Shown here: piece after piece, positions 47,039 to 56,611 of the stretch
Layout of the letters: every line of letters starts with the position of its first letter
Position numbering within the stretch: the first letter of the stretch is position 1
Source of the DNA: Sipunculus nudus
Taxonomy: Eukaryota > Annelida > Sipuncula > Golfingiida > Sipunculidae
NCBI GenBank assembly: GCA_026874595.1
Contig: CM049316.1
Location: 39,996,695 to 40,060,694 of the forward strand
Reading direction: 5' to 3'
Length of the DNA stretch: 64,000 bases
The notes under the pieces: model-generated
Seen by the model: the letters and a program-made list of their open reading frames with translations, nothing else
Database searches by the model: none
What the model was told of the DNA's origin: nothing
Position numbers and translations under genes: made by a program

Positions 47039-47194
47039 CTCCATCACAAACGGACCGTTCACAAAATTTTGCATCGTCCCCGAAACCGGGGCAGTTTCCT
47101 GTTGGACAATCGCGAATGCGGATCTGTCTGCCAATGCCACAGGTAACAGAGCAGGAACCCCACTCAGACCAGGATGTCCAAGCGCCCACTGATT
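47039..47194 (-). CDS. TSP1 exon 19 (group C, block copy 1, position 2)
   Basis: 156 nt with acceptor ttaaag, or 150 nt (end 47188) with a second in-frame acceptor aatcag 6 bases further in. Both keep phase. The domain reads GAWTSWSEWGSC, CSVTCGIGRQ, CPTGNC, GDDAKFCERSVCDGG, donor GTACAG. The same two tandem acceptors are conserved in paralog exon 24, so a two-residue alternative start is possible in both. Confidence 0.88.
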
Positions 47195-47524
47195 CTTTAA
47201 CACAATCATTACAAGCACACATACAGCAGCAAACCAACATTATCAATATTGTTGTACAGTAAAATGAAAGCATAGCAAGCCTCATGACACACAAAGAAGC
47301 ATTTTAGCTCGAATGAAATATTGGATTTCTTTACATGGATTGATAAAATTTTTGTAGGTAGAGATTCAGCTGCATACAGTTCATAATGCTACACTGTCGT
47401 ATTATTTATTTAACTATAATTCATACGTCTGTTTATTATTATAATTTTCAAGTGTCCTCACAAAATGTTATAGCTTAAAATATCGATAACATGAAAGATA
47501 TGACAACCAATAAATTGTTCATAC

Positions 47525-47668
47525 CACCCTCGCACTCTCTTTCCTGGCAGCTAATTCTTTCAGTGAGGGCTCCACTACAATCACCCCCGCTGCATGATCT
47601 TGACCGGGATTTCTCGCCGACACCACAAGTTGCTGAACAGGAACTCCAGCTCGACCACTCGCCAAGTC
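47525..47668 (-). CDS. TSP1 exon 18 (group A, block copy 1, position 1)
   Basis: 144 nt. It reads LGEWSSWSSC, CSATCGVGEKSRSRSC, loop CSGGDC, GALTERISC and QERECEGG. Acceptor tgcag, donor GTATGA. Its paralog is exon 23 (LGEWSSWSSC, GALTERITC), at the same place in block copy 2. Exon 28 has the same loop style and may be a third relative. Confidence 0.92.
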
Positions 47669-48059
47669 CTGCAGTGTTATACACATTTTTATTACCCGAA
47701 GAAGATTTTGAAAGTGTAACAGTTAGCGTCATCATGTGCCTATGATATAAGCATTTTGTATGTAATCCGTAGCATAAGAGATTCAGTTAACTATCATCTA
47801 TATTAGCGACTAGAGCGTCTAAAGTTTCTGTGATACATAAGCATGATTCTGTACCCATACCGATTCTACTTGCCCTTTTCCTCAAGTCTTTGTAGTTGCT
47901 TGGGGCAAGGAAGTTGATTAAAATTGTACTGTGATTTACTATGAGCCACAGTGATCAACATGTTACTTCCTCTGATAACCTGTACTATTCAACGTATATA
48001 CACAATATCGTCACCAAACACTATGCAACGCTGCACATGACACCCTCTATTAGAATCCT

Positions 48060-48320
48060 GAATCCTTTACATTGTTTACATATGATGTTAGATGATTTGA
48101 CAGTAACTGTTTTCAAACATTTCTGAATCCTTTACTTTGTTAACATATAATGTCAAATGATTTGACAATAACTTTTTTCAAACATTTCTGAATCCTTTAC
48201 GTTTTTAACATATAATGTCATATGATTTGACAATAACTGTTTTCAAACATTTCTGAATCCTTTACTTTTTTAACATATAATGTCATATGATTTGACAATG
48301 ACTGTTTTCAAACATTTCTA
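48060..48320. repeat. 65-bp tandem repeat, four units
   Basis: Anchor GAATCCTTTAC at 48060, 48125, 48190 and 48255, each followed by TTAACATATAATGTCA and TTTTCAAACATTTCT. Confidence 0.92.
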
Positions 48321-49729
48321 AAAATATGGCCCAAATACACAAACAATAGAGAAGATGGTGTTTTCAAAATCGGGTAGTAACAGAAAGGTGAACTTCTCTT
48401 ATGTATATTAAACTCAAATAAACTTTTATCTTTTAATGACGTTTTCTTAATTCAATTAAAAGAGTAGGACACCCATAACACATCCTAACAAGTGACTCAT
48501 GGGTCATGACGCTCAGTCGACTGACACACTGACAATACGTCCTTGCACAGGCAACTAATTAAGATAACGTAGAATGCATCATTGTTCATGCATCTCAGCT
48601 TAAGTTCATCAAGATTCATAAGTACAACAAATTTGATGACAATCCAACCAGCCTTTCCTAGGGAATCTGACAATCCGTGTGTATTTGCATTACTACTTGG
48701 GTGCTCAAACATACCCCAAAACTCTGAGAATATAGGTCACAGTGACCAAATTTCAGGTTTCTGGGGTGACCCTTTGTGGAACTCTGAGAATGTCAAGTTA
48801 GAAGTTTCTGGGCCAAATCGTTATTACAGTCAAGCCCGCTTATTGCCATGTTGGTGGTACATGCATAAATAATGATAATAACCGGGATGTGACATTATGC
48901 GGGCTTCAACATTGATGTCCTTTTTAGTCATTGAAGAAGCATTATGTCCCATATGATATTAAATAAATTGTCAATAAAAAGGAAACAGAAACGTTTATGT
49001 ATATTTTTACTGCACACTGGAATATCAAATTACGTTTATGCGCACCACACAATTTATTTCCTGTAAGTTTTGTGCCGCATGCCGCAATAACTGACAATAA
49101 TCCGATTTGCAAATAGAGACGTAGCGTCAGGGTCATGAGGTCAAATGTCTTGAAATATGCGGAACAACTATAACGTCATGTGTAGGCAAACTATTTTACT
49201 AGATAATTCTTTCCCCGACCATTGCGCCTAATTTTCCGGATATCTTATTAATGACTCAAACTTCAATGATCGTCATGTCATTGTCAACTTTCTGAAGTTT
49301 TTTTCAGGTTTTGGACCGAGTATCTGCTCCAGTGGTCACAAAACCGCCAGCTTTTCGTGGACCCTTTGAAGGGGATTTCCAGTCTAACACAACGTTTGGA
49401 GCTCGTGCTTCATATATTCTAGGCGAAACGTCACCGAGGTTTAACCGCGGCCTTGCAAAAGCCAGGAGTTCATTATGTATGATATGTGATCGCAAACATC
49501 GCCCTTGTTAACGTACGAAGAAACGCAATGATTACCGTGGGATCTTAAGACGTTAATTACCTAAGTGACGGGGAGTGAACCGCATGCATCACTGCACTTA
49601 CCTGCTGCACACAGGTGGGAAATGTGATCGTTTGAAACGCCTGACCGATTACTTGCTCATGACATCGCTGATCGTCGTGCCGACGTTTGATGTGTGTATT
49701 TGTGCCCTACAAAGCTCGGACAATATGGA

Positions 49730-50535
49730 TGCCAGAGACCTAATTTCAGGCCTCCATGGAGAATTTTTTATGGACCTTATGGGATGTGAAGAAAGAAGAT
49801 TCCAGATGAAAGGGTTATGATTTTTATGCCCTATGAACAGCCGACCACATCCTTGCAGGTCTCAAAAATAAAGATAAAAATGCCGAAAAATCAAGTCCAG
49901 GTGGCGACACCAGTCTGCAGAAACTGATGAAACATTCCATATATATTATCCATGCAAATTACATGGTGATCAATGCATTAGTTGTTCAGGTACCTGAGCT
50001 TTTAAATAAAATTTTTCATTTTTCTGGGGGGGGGGGGGGGGGTTACTTCGGAACCAAATGGCTTGAGGAATATGGGTAACAGAGACCTTATCCTAGGTTT
50101 ATAAAGTTGGAAGATTGAAGGTCCAGCGGTTACAATTTGTACCCTGTTAACAGATGACCGCCTCTTTTAAGGTCTCGAAAATAAAAAAAAATCGTAAAAA
50201 ATCAAAAGAATGCAGGTGGCGCCACCAGTCTGCAGAAACATATGAAACCCTCAACGATCAATATCCATGCAAAGAGTCATGGTGATCAAACCTTAAGTTG
50301 TTCAGATACTTGAGCTTTTGTATGAAATGTTTCATTATTCTGAGGGATACTTCGGAGCCCCATAGCTTAAATAATATGGGTAACAGAAACCTCTTCCAGG
50401 TTTCCAAAGAGATTTTTCATGAACATCTCTGGATGTAAAGTAAGATGTTTCCAGATCATGTGGTTACAATTTGTGCAATGTTAACGGACAGACAGCCGGA
50501 CGGAGCACGAACAAAGAGTGATCGCTATAGCTCAG
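49730..50535. repeat. GGTGGCGCCACC repeat family
   Basis: Units related to 11.75-12.48 kb: the GGTGGCG(C/A)CACCAG word followed by TCTGCAGAAAC at 49901 and 50216, and GGAGCCCCATAGCTT at 50352. Ends with ACGGACAGACAGCCGGACGG. Confidence 0.75.
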
Positions 50536-50578
50536 ATGACTTACAGTCAGCTGAGCTAAAAAGAAAATGATTACTCAC

Positions 50579-50722
50579 TGCCCCCACAAGGTCCAGCATC
50601 ACAAGAAATCCTTTCAAAGAGGTCACCACGACAGTTGCCCCCAGTACATGACCTTGTCCTTGTCTTCTCTCCAGAACCACAGCTGACAGAACATGATGTC
50701 CACTGCGTCCAACTGCCCAACG
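50579..50722 (-). CDS. TSP1 exon 17 (group A, CDAG tail)
   Basis: 144 nt. It starts T/ALGSWTQWTSC, then CSVSCGSGEKTRTRSC, loop CTGGNC and FERISCDAGPCGG. Donor GTGAGT, acceptor actag. The 2.9 kb intron that follows (47669-50578) separates it from the five-exon block and is full of dispersed repeats. Confidence 0.92.
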
Positions 50723-50891
50723 CTAGTTTTTGGAAAAATTGATTTTTATATACCTATATTGCGTTAGATTGATTTGTTAAATGCTCTAAGTGAACCAGAG
50801 GAATCATAGTATATTCCATATCTTTTTCCATGCTTGAGATGCAAAATCGATACTTCACATAGAACAATGAACACACAGGCTTAGTACTTAC

Positions 50892-51035
50892 TCCCCTCAC
50901 AGGGTCTCTCTTCACAAGCTGCTCTCTCGAAGAGATCTCCTCGACAAGTGCCGCCACTGCAAGGCCTTGACCTAGTTTTCTCACCGGAACCACAGGTGGT
51001 CGAACATGAGGTCCACTGCGACCAACTACTCAAAG
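50892..51035 (-). CDS. TSP1 exon 16 (group A, CEERP tail)
   Basis: 144 nt. It starts ALSSWSQWTSC, then CSTTCGSGEKTRSRPC, loop CSGGTC and FERAACEERPCEG. Six Cys. Acceptor ccccag, donor GTAAGT. First member of the last CEERP/CDAG pair in the array. Confidence 0.92.
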
Positions 51036-51223
51036 CTGGGGTTATAAATTGCACTTAACCAGACAATACTGTTGTTTCCAAATAATTTGGTCAAAAATAT
51101 GGGAGACGAAGACAGTAATGTAGTCTTCCATTTTGGTAAAATAATCATATATTGATATCTTACCTTGTATTTATATTGAGAATTTATGTGTCTGTTAATA
51201 TCATACAAAATGATTACACTCAC

Positions 51224-51373
51224 ATCCTTCACAAGGCCCGTATCTTCCTTCGCATCTGTTTGTCTGTGTAAGGTCACCAGTACACTGACCCCCGGTACAT
51301 GTCCTCGTCCTGGATTTTTCTCCAAATCCACATGTGGCTGAACATGGAGTCCAGTCCGTCCACTCGCTCAAGG
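51224..51373 (-). CDS. TSP1 exon 15 (group A, CEGRYGPC tail)
   Basis: 150 nt. It starts ALSEWTDWTPC, then CSATCGFGEKSRTRTC, loop CTGGQC, LTQTNR and CEGRYGPCEG. Acceptor ttccag, donor GTGAGT after a final T. It matches exon 9 in type and in being followed by a CEERP exon and a CDAG exon. Confidence 0.92.
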
Positions 51374-52377
51374 CTGGAACATTACCAGTTTTAATTTCAA
51401 TTCGGATTTAATGTCTCATTCATAAACATTCGTATAGCCAATCTTTTTTTTTTAAAGATAAACTTCTTATAGTTACTATTTGTATTAAGATACTCAAGGA
51501 TTCAAATTTTTCTTTTTCTTCCTGAATACGATAATCTTACAAATACCTAACGTCACATATTATACTTTTGTGCAACCTTTGAACATTGTTGTCTGGTGAC
51601 ATATTATATGTTTTCCCTAATAGACCAACTGTACATTTTAAAGTAACCAACGTATTTTATTTAGGGTATTATTAGACCAATCAATGAATTGGGTTTTCTA
51701 AAAACAAAAACATAAACACGAGTTATGTTTTCGTAAGTTATAATTTTACATCTATTGGCCCGACAATACAACCTTTCTTTTTCTTCAAAACTAGAATATA
51801 ATGTTACATAGTGTTATATTTTTTGCAACAAATGAACATCGATTCCGATAGCATATTTTTCTGCATGCTAAAAACGGCTTTCCCTTATTGATTTTCTAAG
51901 CCTCTACCAACTTTTCAAACTGGAAACTTAATTAAAATAACGCGTTATTTCCGTTACTTTTTTAACTATTAAAATGAAATAAATATTGATTATTTTATCG
52001 TCAGCTACCAATTTAATATCTACTGGCCTAACAATAAAAACAAATGAAAAATTCCTGGGAAGACCGTGAGTAAACACCATAAACACAGAATTCAGAACAA
52101 AGGGATGGAGAGAAATACAGGATATGTGTGCCGTATGAAACCAAATGCCATCCGTGCAAATGCGATCAAGTATACTCCTATTGGTCAAAGAGTACGAGGG
52201 AGAGCTAAGGAATGGTAGAGTATGTCAGTGGAAACGAAATTGGAGGAACAAGAATCCATGTGGAGTATCATCCAGAATATAGAAGAGGACAGGCAACAGT
52301 GGAGATCTTTGGAAGCGCAATTATGTGCTCAACAGTAGAAGAGTAAGTGAATCATCAGTACATTATCAGTATCTTAC
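51374..52377. other. Intron after the dead exon
   Basis: Contains a LINE relic (listed). Stretches such as CTACTGGCCTAACAATA (52019) and ATTGGCCCGACAATACAA (51755) recall each other, suggesting internal duplication. No exon. Confidence 0.6.
52117..52338 (+). mobile_element. Relic of a LINE ORF2 C-terminus
   Basis: The plus strand reads GYVCRMKPNAIR, KYTPIGQRVRGRAKEW, one stop, then SMSVETKLEE and EEDRQQWRSLEAQLC before a stop. The RGR-x-x-W and DRxxWRSLxxxLC layout is that of the conserved end of reverse-transcriptase LINE proteins. It is a fragment with an internal stop. Confidence 0.75.
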
Positions 52378-52511
52378 TGCCTTCACATGGCCCATCATTA
52401 CAAGAAACCCTTTATAAAAGGCCACCGCTATAGTTGTCGTTGCTACATGACCTTGATCTAGCTTTCTGCCCCGACCCACAACTGACTGAATACGATGTCA
52501 GGTGCCCAAAG
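52378..52511 (-). pseudogene. Dead TSP1 exon (group A)
   Basis: 134 nt, exactly 10 less than its sister exon 13. Seen against exon 13: a 10-base deletion removes the bases coding the end of W, SQ and W, shifting frame near the start. Beyond it, C1 and C4 are both Tyr (TAT), and the LFERAS stretch contains an in-frame TAA. Yet the AG acceptor (ccag) and the donor GTAAGA look usable. If spliced in, it would shift the frame and terminate the protein. Confidence 0.88.
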
Positions 52512-52673
52512 CTGGTATTAAAAAAAAGGAGTAACTTTCATGTTTTAAAAAAAGAGAACAATGTTTACCTTAAAGATTGATCAATCACCAAAGGAAATTT
52601 ATATTCTGTCCTATGCTTTTGGTGAAATAGAAATATCAAACATAATAATAAACATGATGATAGTCTTACTTAC

Positions 52674-52817
52674 ATCCTTGACAGGGTCTTTCTTCACAAC
52701 TGGTTCTCTCGAACGGATCCCCACGACAGTTTCCTCCGTCGCAGGTTCTTGACCTAGTTTTCACACCGACACCACAGGAGGCTGAACACGAAGTCCATTG
52801 CGACCAACTACTCAAGA
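52674..52817 (-). CDS. TSP1 exon 14 (group A, CEERP tail)
   Basis: 144 nt. It starts V/ILSSWSQWTSC, then CSASCGVGVKTRSRTC (V instead of E before K), loop CDGGNC, a Pro in GDPFERTS and CEERPCQG. It ends in T before GTAAGT, so the split codon is Ser (TCC) when joined to exon 15 with the dead exon skipped. Confidence 0.9.
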
Positions 52818-53742
52818 CTAGGAATTAAATTGTGCACATTAGTGTCTTCTCTAACTTATTCGGACAACAGTGCCTTTTTAACTCATAGACAATAGTCTTA
52901 TTTGAAGACATTAATTCTGTCTACCATTCGTGTAAAATGAGCAAATAAAAATGGTTCGAAGAAACATTTATATAGTGAATAATCATTACCTTAGCACAAA
53001 CGCCAAGTTCTTTCACCTCAAAATACATGTCCCATTCATAAAAATTTCTATATCCAATATTTCTTTACAAGATCAACTTTTCATTGTATTATTAGTATAT
53101 GTATACCTGAAAATTCAAATCTAAATCTTTCTTTCAAAATGTAAAGCTGTTAGAAATACATAATGTTTTAATTTTTGTAACATATAAAAAAGTATTTCAA
53201 CGGAATATTTTGTACGATAAACAAAATGCTTTCCCTGATTGATCCTGTAAGCGTATACCAACTTAACAAAATAGATACCATTTTATCTAGGTTATTAATC
53301 AGACCATTCATTTATCAAATTGTAAAAAAAGATGGATTATATTATGGTAATTTATTATTTTAAAATCAATTGAGCTAATAAGAAAACAAGTGAAGAATTG
53401 GTGGAAAGAGGAGGTGGAAACACCATAACCACAGAGGTCAGAAAAAAAGATGGAGATTGGTAGGGTCTGGGTGTCCTTTGAACCCAAATTGCTTCCCAAC
53501 AGCTGCCCTAAAGTATACTCCTAATGGCCAAAGAGCACGAAGAAGGCCCAAGGAAACGTAGAGGGGGTCAGTGGAAAGTGGAAACGGAGCGGTTGTAATG
53601 AGAAAGCACCTGTCGAATCATCCCGTAACAGAAGAGGACAGGTAAGAGTGGAGGTCTTTGGTACAGGAGTTATGTCCTCAACAGTAGAAAACTATTATGA
53701 AAGTGATTAGGTTATCATATAATTAAGTTATCATCATCTTAC
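52818..53742. other. Intron between exons 13 and 14
   Basis: Carries the second LINE relic near its right end. The remainder resembles the intron at 51374-52377 in places (for example GTAAACACCATAA / GAAACACCATAACCACAGA). Confidence 0.6.
53469..53687 (+). mobile_element. Relic of a LINE ORF2 C-terminus, duplicated copy
   Basis: Reads PNCFPTAALKYTPNGQRARR, then stops, then TEEDR, EWRSLVQELC. Homologous to 52117-52338 and at a matching distance past exon 13. Several in-frame stops. Confidence 0.75.
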
Positions 53743-53886
53743 TGCCTTCACATGGCTCAGCATCACAAGAAGCCCTTTCGAAAAGGTCACCGAGACAGTT
53801 GCCGTTACTACATGACCTTGACCTAGTTTTCTGCCCCGACCCACAACTGACTGAACACGATGTCCATTGTGACCAGGTGCCCAAAA
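53743..53886 (-). CDS. TSP1 exon 13 (group A, CDAE tail)
   Basis: 144 nt. It starts VLGTWSQWTSC, then CSVSCGSGQKTRSRSC, loop CSNGNC and FERASCDAEPCEG. It is the intact sister of the dead exon at 52378-52511, sharing the GT(GCC)CAAA acceptor side, the GSGQK stretch, the SN loop and, in the following intron, a LINE relic at the same relative position. Donor GTAAGA. Confidence 0.9.
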
Positions 53887-54400
53887 CTGGTGTTAGAAAG
53901 AAACAAGCAACGTTTCATGTTTTAAAACTGGGAATCATGTTTGCCTTACAGGCTGATGAAACACTTGAGGAAATTTAATGAATGATAAATAGAATGCAGG
54001 GCTTGAAGGAAAGCCGAGGTAAGCGTCAGTAACGCTCGAAATATCTTGTTGTCAAAGCGTCCGATGGGACGTGCGAATTTCTGACTGTAAGACCGAGATA
54101 ATCAAACATGTTCCTGTAGCAGTCACTGATTATTGTACGCTGTCTCAAACAAACAAGTCAGTTGTGTACACACTGTGCTGAAAAACCTTACAAGTCATTC
54201 AATCAAGTATTCATATTATGTCTCAATATATAATCATATAACGACACGATAATGGCATGAAATACACAAACGATCTCGTTTTACATATAATCTCGCATTA
54301 GGTTCCACAAAACTCAGATGGGACTCTCCAACATTTTGGCCTTGGGGTCTTGACCTATTACAAGATTCTTCCTATTAAAAGCCCTGAAAATCGTACTTAC

Positions 54401-54544
54401 TTCCTTCACAGGGCCTCTCCTCGCAATTGGTTCTCTCAAACAGATCCCCAGCACAGTTGCCTCCATTGCAGGATCTTGACCTAGTTTTCTCACCGGGCCC
54501 ACAGGTGGCTGAACACGAAGTCCACTGCGACCAACTACTCGAAC
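54401..54544 (-). CDS. TSP1 exon 12 (group A, CEERP tail)
   Basis: 144 nt. It begins G/S-SSSWSQWTSC, then CSATCGPGEKTRSRSC, loop CNGGNC and FERTNCEERPCEG. Donor GTAAGT. It pairs with exon 13 downstream as one copy of the CEERP/CDA pair. An antisense-shifted reading of this stretch is open but has no TSP1 motif. Confidence 0.9.
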
Positions 54545-55155
54545 CTAAGAATTACAAATTGTACATCAGTGCCTTTACAACTGGTCAGACGAGTAGTTTT
54601 CAAACATATAGCCAAGAGTTGTATTTGGAGATCTCAATTTATTCTTCTGTTGTTGTGAAATTAACAAAATATATGGTTGCAAGAGAACTTTATATACAGA
54701 ATATTGTATTAGCTTTTCAATCAATCTGACCTGGCTTGCTTCTATTCTGACAACTCGCTCAAGGCGAGTACAATTTAAAAACAAAAAAATGTATGTTTGT
54801 ATGAAGAGTATCTATATTGTTTTTGTTTGTCATTGATTTCGGTTATAAGAAAGCTCAACAATATACTGTTTACACAAAGTTTAAAAGTTAAGGTTAGATT
54901 ATTTCTATTGTAAATATTTTGCATAAATATATGATACTCCACTTTTCTCTATTATTCTACAAATATGGAAATTTTACAAGGATTTTTATAATATAAAATG
55001 TAATTAACGAAAAAAGAATCTTAGCCTCATGCAAAGTGATGTCTTAACCGAGAGACTGAAAATGCGTTCAAGAACCAATCTGTAAGCTAATAAATTGTAA
55101 AAAAAAAAGTAAAATGGAAAAAGGATATGGGCAATAATATTTATTATTATCTTAC

Positions 55156-55299
55156 TTCCTTCACACGGCCCGGCATTACAGGAAGCCCTCTCAAAAAGAT
55201 CACCATTACAGAAGTTGTTGCTGCACGTCCTTAACCTTGTTTTCTCCCCGGATCCACAACTGACTGAACACGATGTCCACTGAGACCAACTGCTCAGAA
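55156..55299 (-). CDS. TSP1 exon 11 (group A, CNAG tail)
   Basis: 144 nt. It starts VLSSWSQWTSC, then CSVSCGSGEKTRLRTC, loop CSNNFC, and FERASCNAGPCEG. The NN loop links it with exon 13 and the dead exon at 52378, all with SN-type loops in place of GG. Acceptor aacag, donor GTAAGA. Confidence 0.9.
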
Positions 55300-55453
55300 C
55301 TGTTTTTAAAAATAAAAATATGCCTCATGTAATTTTAAGACTTATACACGACTTACGGTATGAAGCTATGACCAGGTTAAAAAAACTAACCTCTTCTGTA
55401 CCAAGTATTTCGGAACAATCAACACTTTTGGACATGTTTACAATCGAACCTAC

Positions 55454-55597
55454 TCCCCTCACAGGATCTCTCTTCACAAGATGTTCTCTCAAAAAGATAC
55501 CCTCGACAGTTGTCCAAATTGCAAGACTTTGACCTAGTTTTCTCACCAGGACCACAGGTGGCCGAACAGGAAGTCCACTGCGGCCAAATACACAAAG
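55454..55597 (-). CDS. TSP1 exon 10 (group A, CEERS tail, extra Cys)
   Basis: 144 nt. It starts ALCIWPQWTSC. The usual SS before the first Trp is CI, giving a seventh Cys, and the usual Ser of WSQW is Pro. Then CSATCGPGEKTRSKSC, an acidic loop CNLDNC and CEERSCEG. The donor is GTAGGT. Frame and splice signals are intact, but these changes set it apart from exons 12, 14 and 16 and suggest relaxed constraint or an inter-domain disulphide. Confidence 0.86.
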
Positions 55598-55791
55598 CTA
55601 CGAATTACAGATTGTACTTGACAGATTTACTAACTTATCTGGATAACACTTTTCTTTCCAAGTTAAGGTACATTGTACCTTAAAACAGACCAATATCATC
55701 ATCCATTTGTTTTAATGCGGAGGTTCAACAGGCATTTCTTACTGGGACTAGTTTCCCGTTTATCTATAGCAAAAATCAAATGATCACTTAC

Positions 55792-55941
55792 TTCCTGCAC
55801 AGGGTCCACCTCTGCCTTCACATCTCCTAGTCTCTGTAAGTTCACTGGTACACGTTCCCCCAGTGCATGTTCTTGTCCTGGTTTTCTCTCCAAAACCACA
55901 TGTTACCGAACATGGAGGCCAATCAGACCATTCACTCACGG
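55792..55941 (-). CDS. TSP1 exon 9 (group A, CEGRGGPC tail)
   Basis: 150 nt, acceptor ttccag, donor GTAAGT. It starts AVSEWSDWPPC, then CSVTCGFGEKTRTRTC, loop CTGGTC, a T-rich LTETRR segment in place of LFER, and CEGRGGPCAG. It is the closest relative of exon 15 in both domain type and position relative to a following CEERP/CDAG pair. Confidence 0.92.
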
Positions 55942-56467
55942 CTGGAACAAATTAAAGTGAAAAAGCGCTACTGATGGCAGCTGCAGTTCAATGTCAAAAT
56001 TCAATGTTTTAATTGGGAGAGTGGGTTCATGTCCTTTTTTGCTTGTCACTTAAGTGAGTGTGATTTGAGAGTTTACCCCTATACAGTTCAGATTTATTTT
56101 AAGTCAAATTCAAACACAATTTATATTCACATTGCTGTTAATGACACGGTACGTTTTCAAAAGATCTTTACAAAAATGGTTTTCACTAGAATAATGGATA
56201 CCTCAGGTATATAGACCAAGTATGCGATATCGCCAAATGAGTGAGTAATAAGTATGAATCTTAAGATATAGTGGTCCTGAGATTATTTAGGAGTAAATCA
56301 AATGCAGTATGCACAGGGTAAATTCTTTACGACAGGTGTATGGACTAGCTTTTACTTCAAATAACAAGAGTGTTCCATCGGGGATATATGTGTTCGGATA
56401 AAAATTCTTAGATAAAATGTATCAGGCAAAGGGGGTGTAAAAGGAGTAATTTTTATCATCAACTTAC

Positions 56468-56611
56468 TGCCTTCACACGATCCAGCATCACAAGATGCCT
56501 TCTCAAAAAGGTCGCCACGACATTCGCCGCTGCTACATGTCCTTGACCTGGTTCTCTCCCCAGAACCACAACTGACTGAACACGAGGTCCACTGAGACCA
56601 GGTGCTAAAAG
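56468..56611 (-). CDS. TSP1 exon 8 (group A, CDAG tail)
   Basis: 144 nt. It starts AFSTWSQWTSC, then CSVSCGSGERTRSRTC, loop CSSGEC and tail FEKASCDAGSCEG. The donor is GTAAGT. A Met lies just 5' of the acceptor in the intron; it is not a credible start, because a good AG acceptor and the phase-1 pattern are both present. Confidence 0.92.

Larger units (their letters stand above)
47669..50578. other. Repeat-bearing intron between exons 17 and 18
   Basis: Holds a 65-bp tandem repeat (48060-48320), a stretch open on both strands (49304-49511), and GGTGGCGCCACC family units (49.73-50.53 kb) with a poly-G run at 50026-50042. No exon. Confidence 0.65.
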
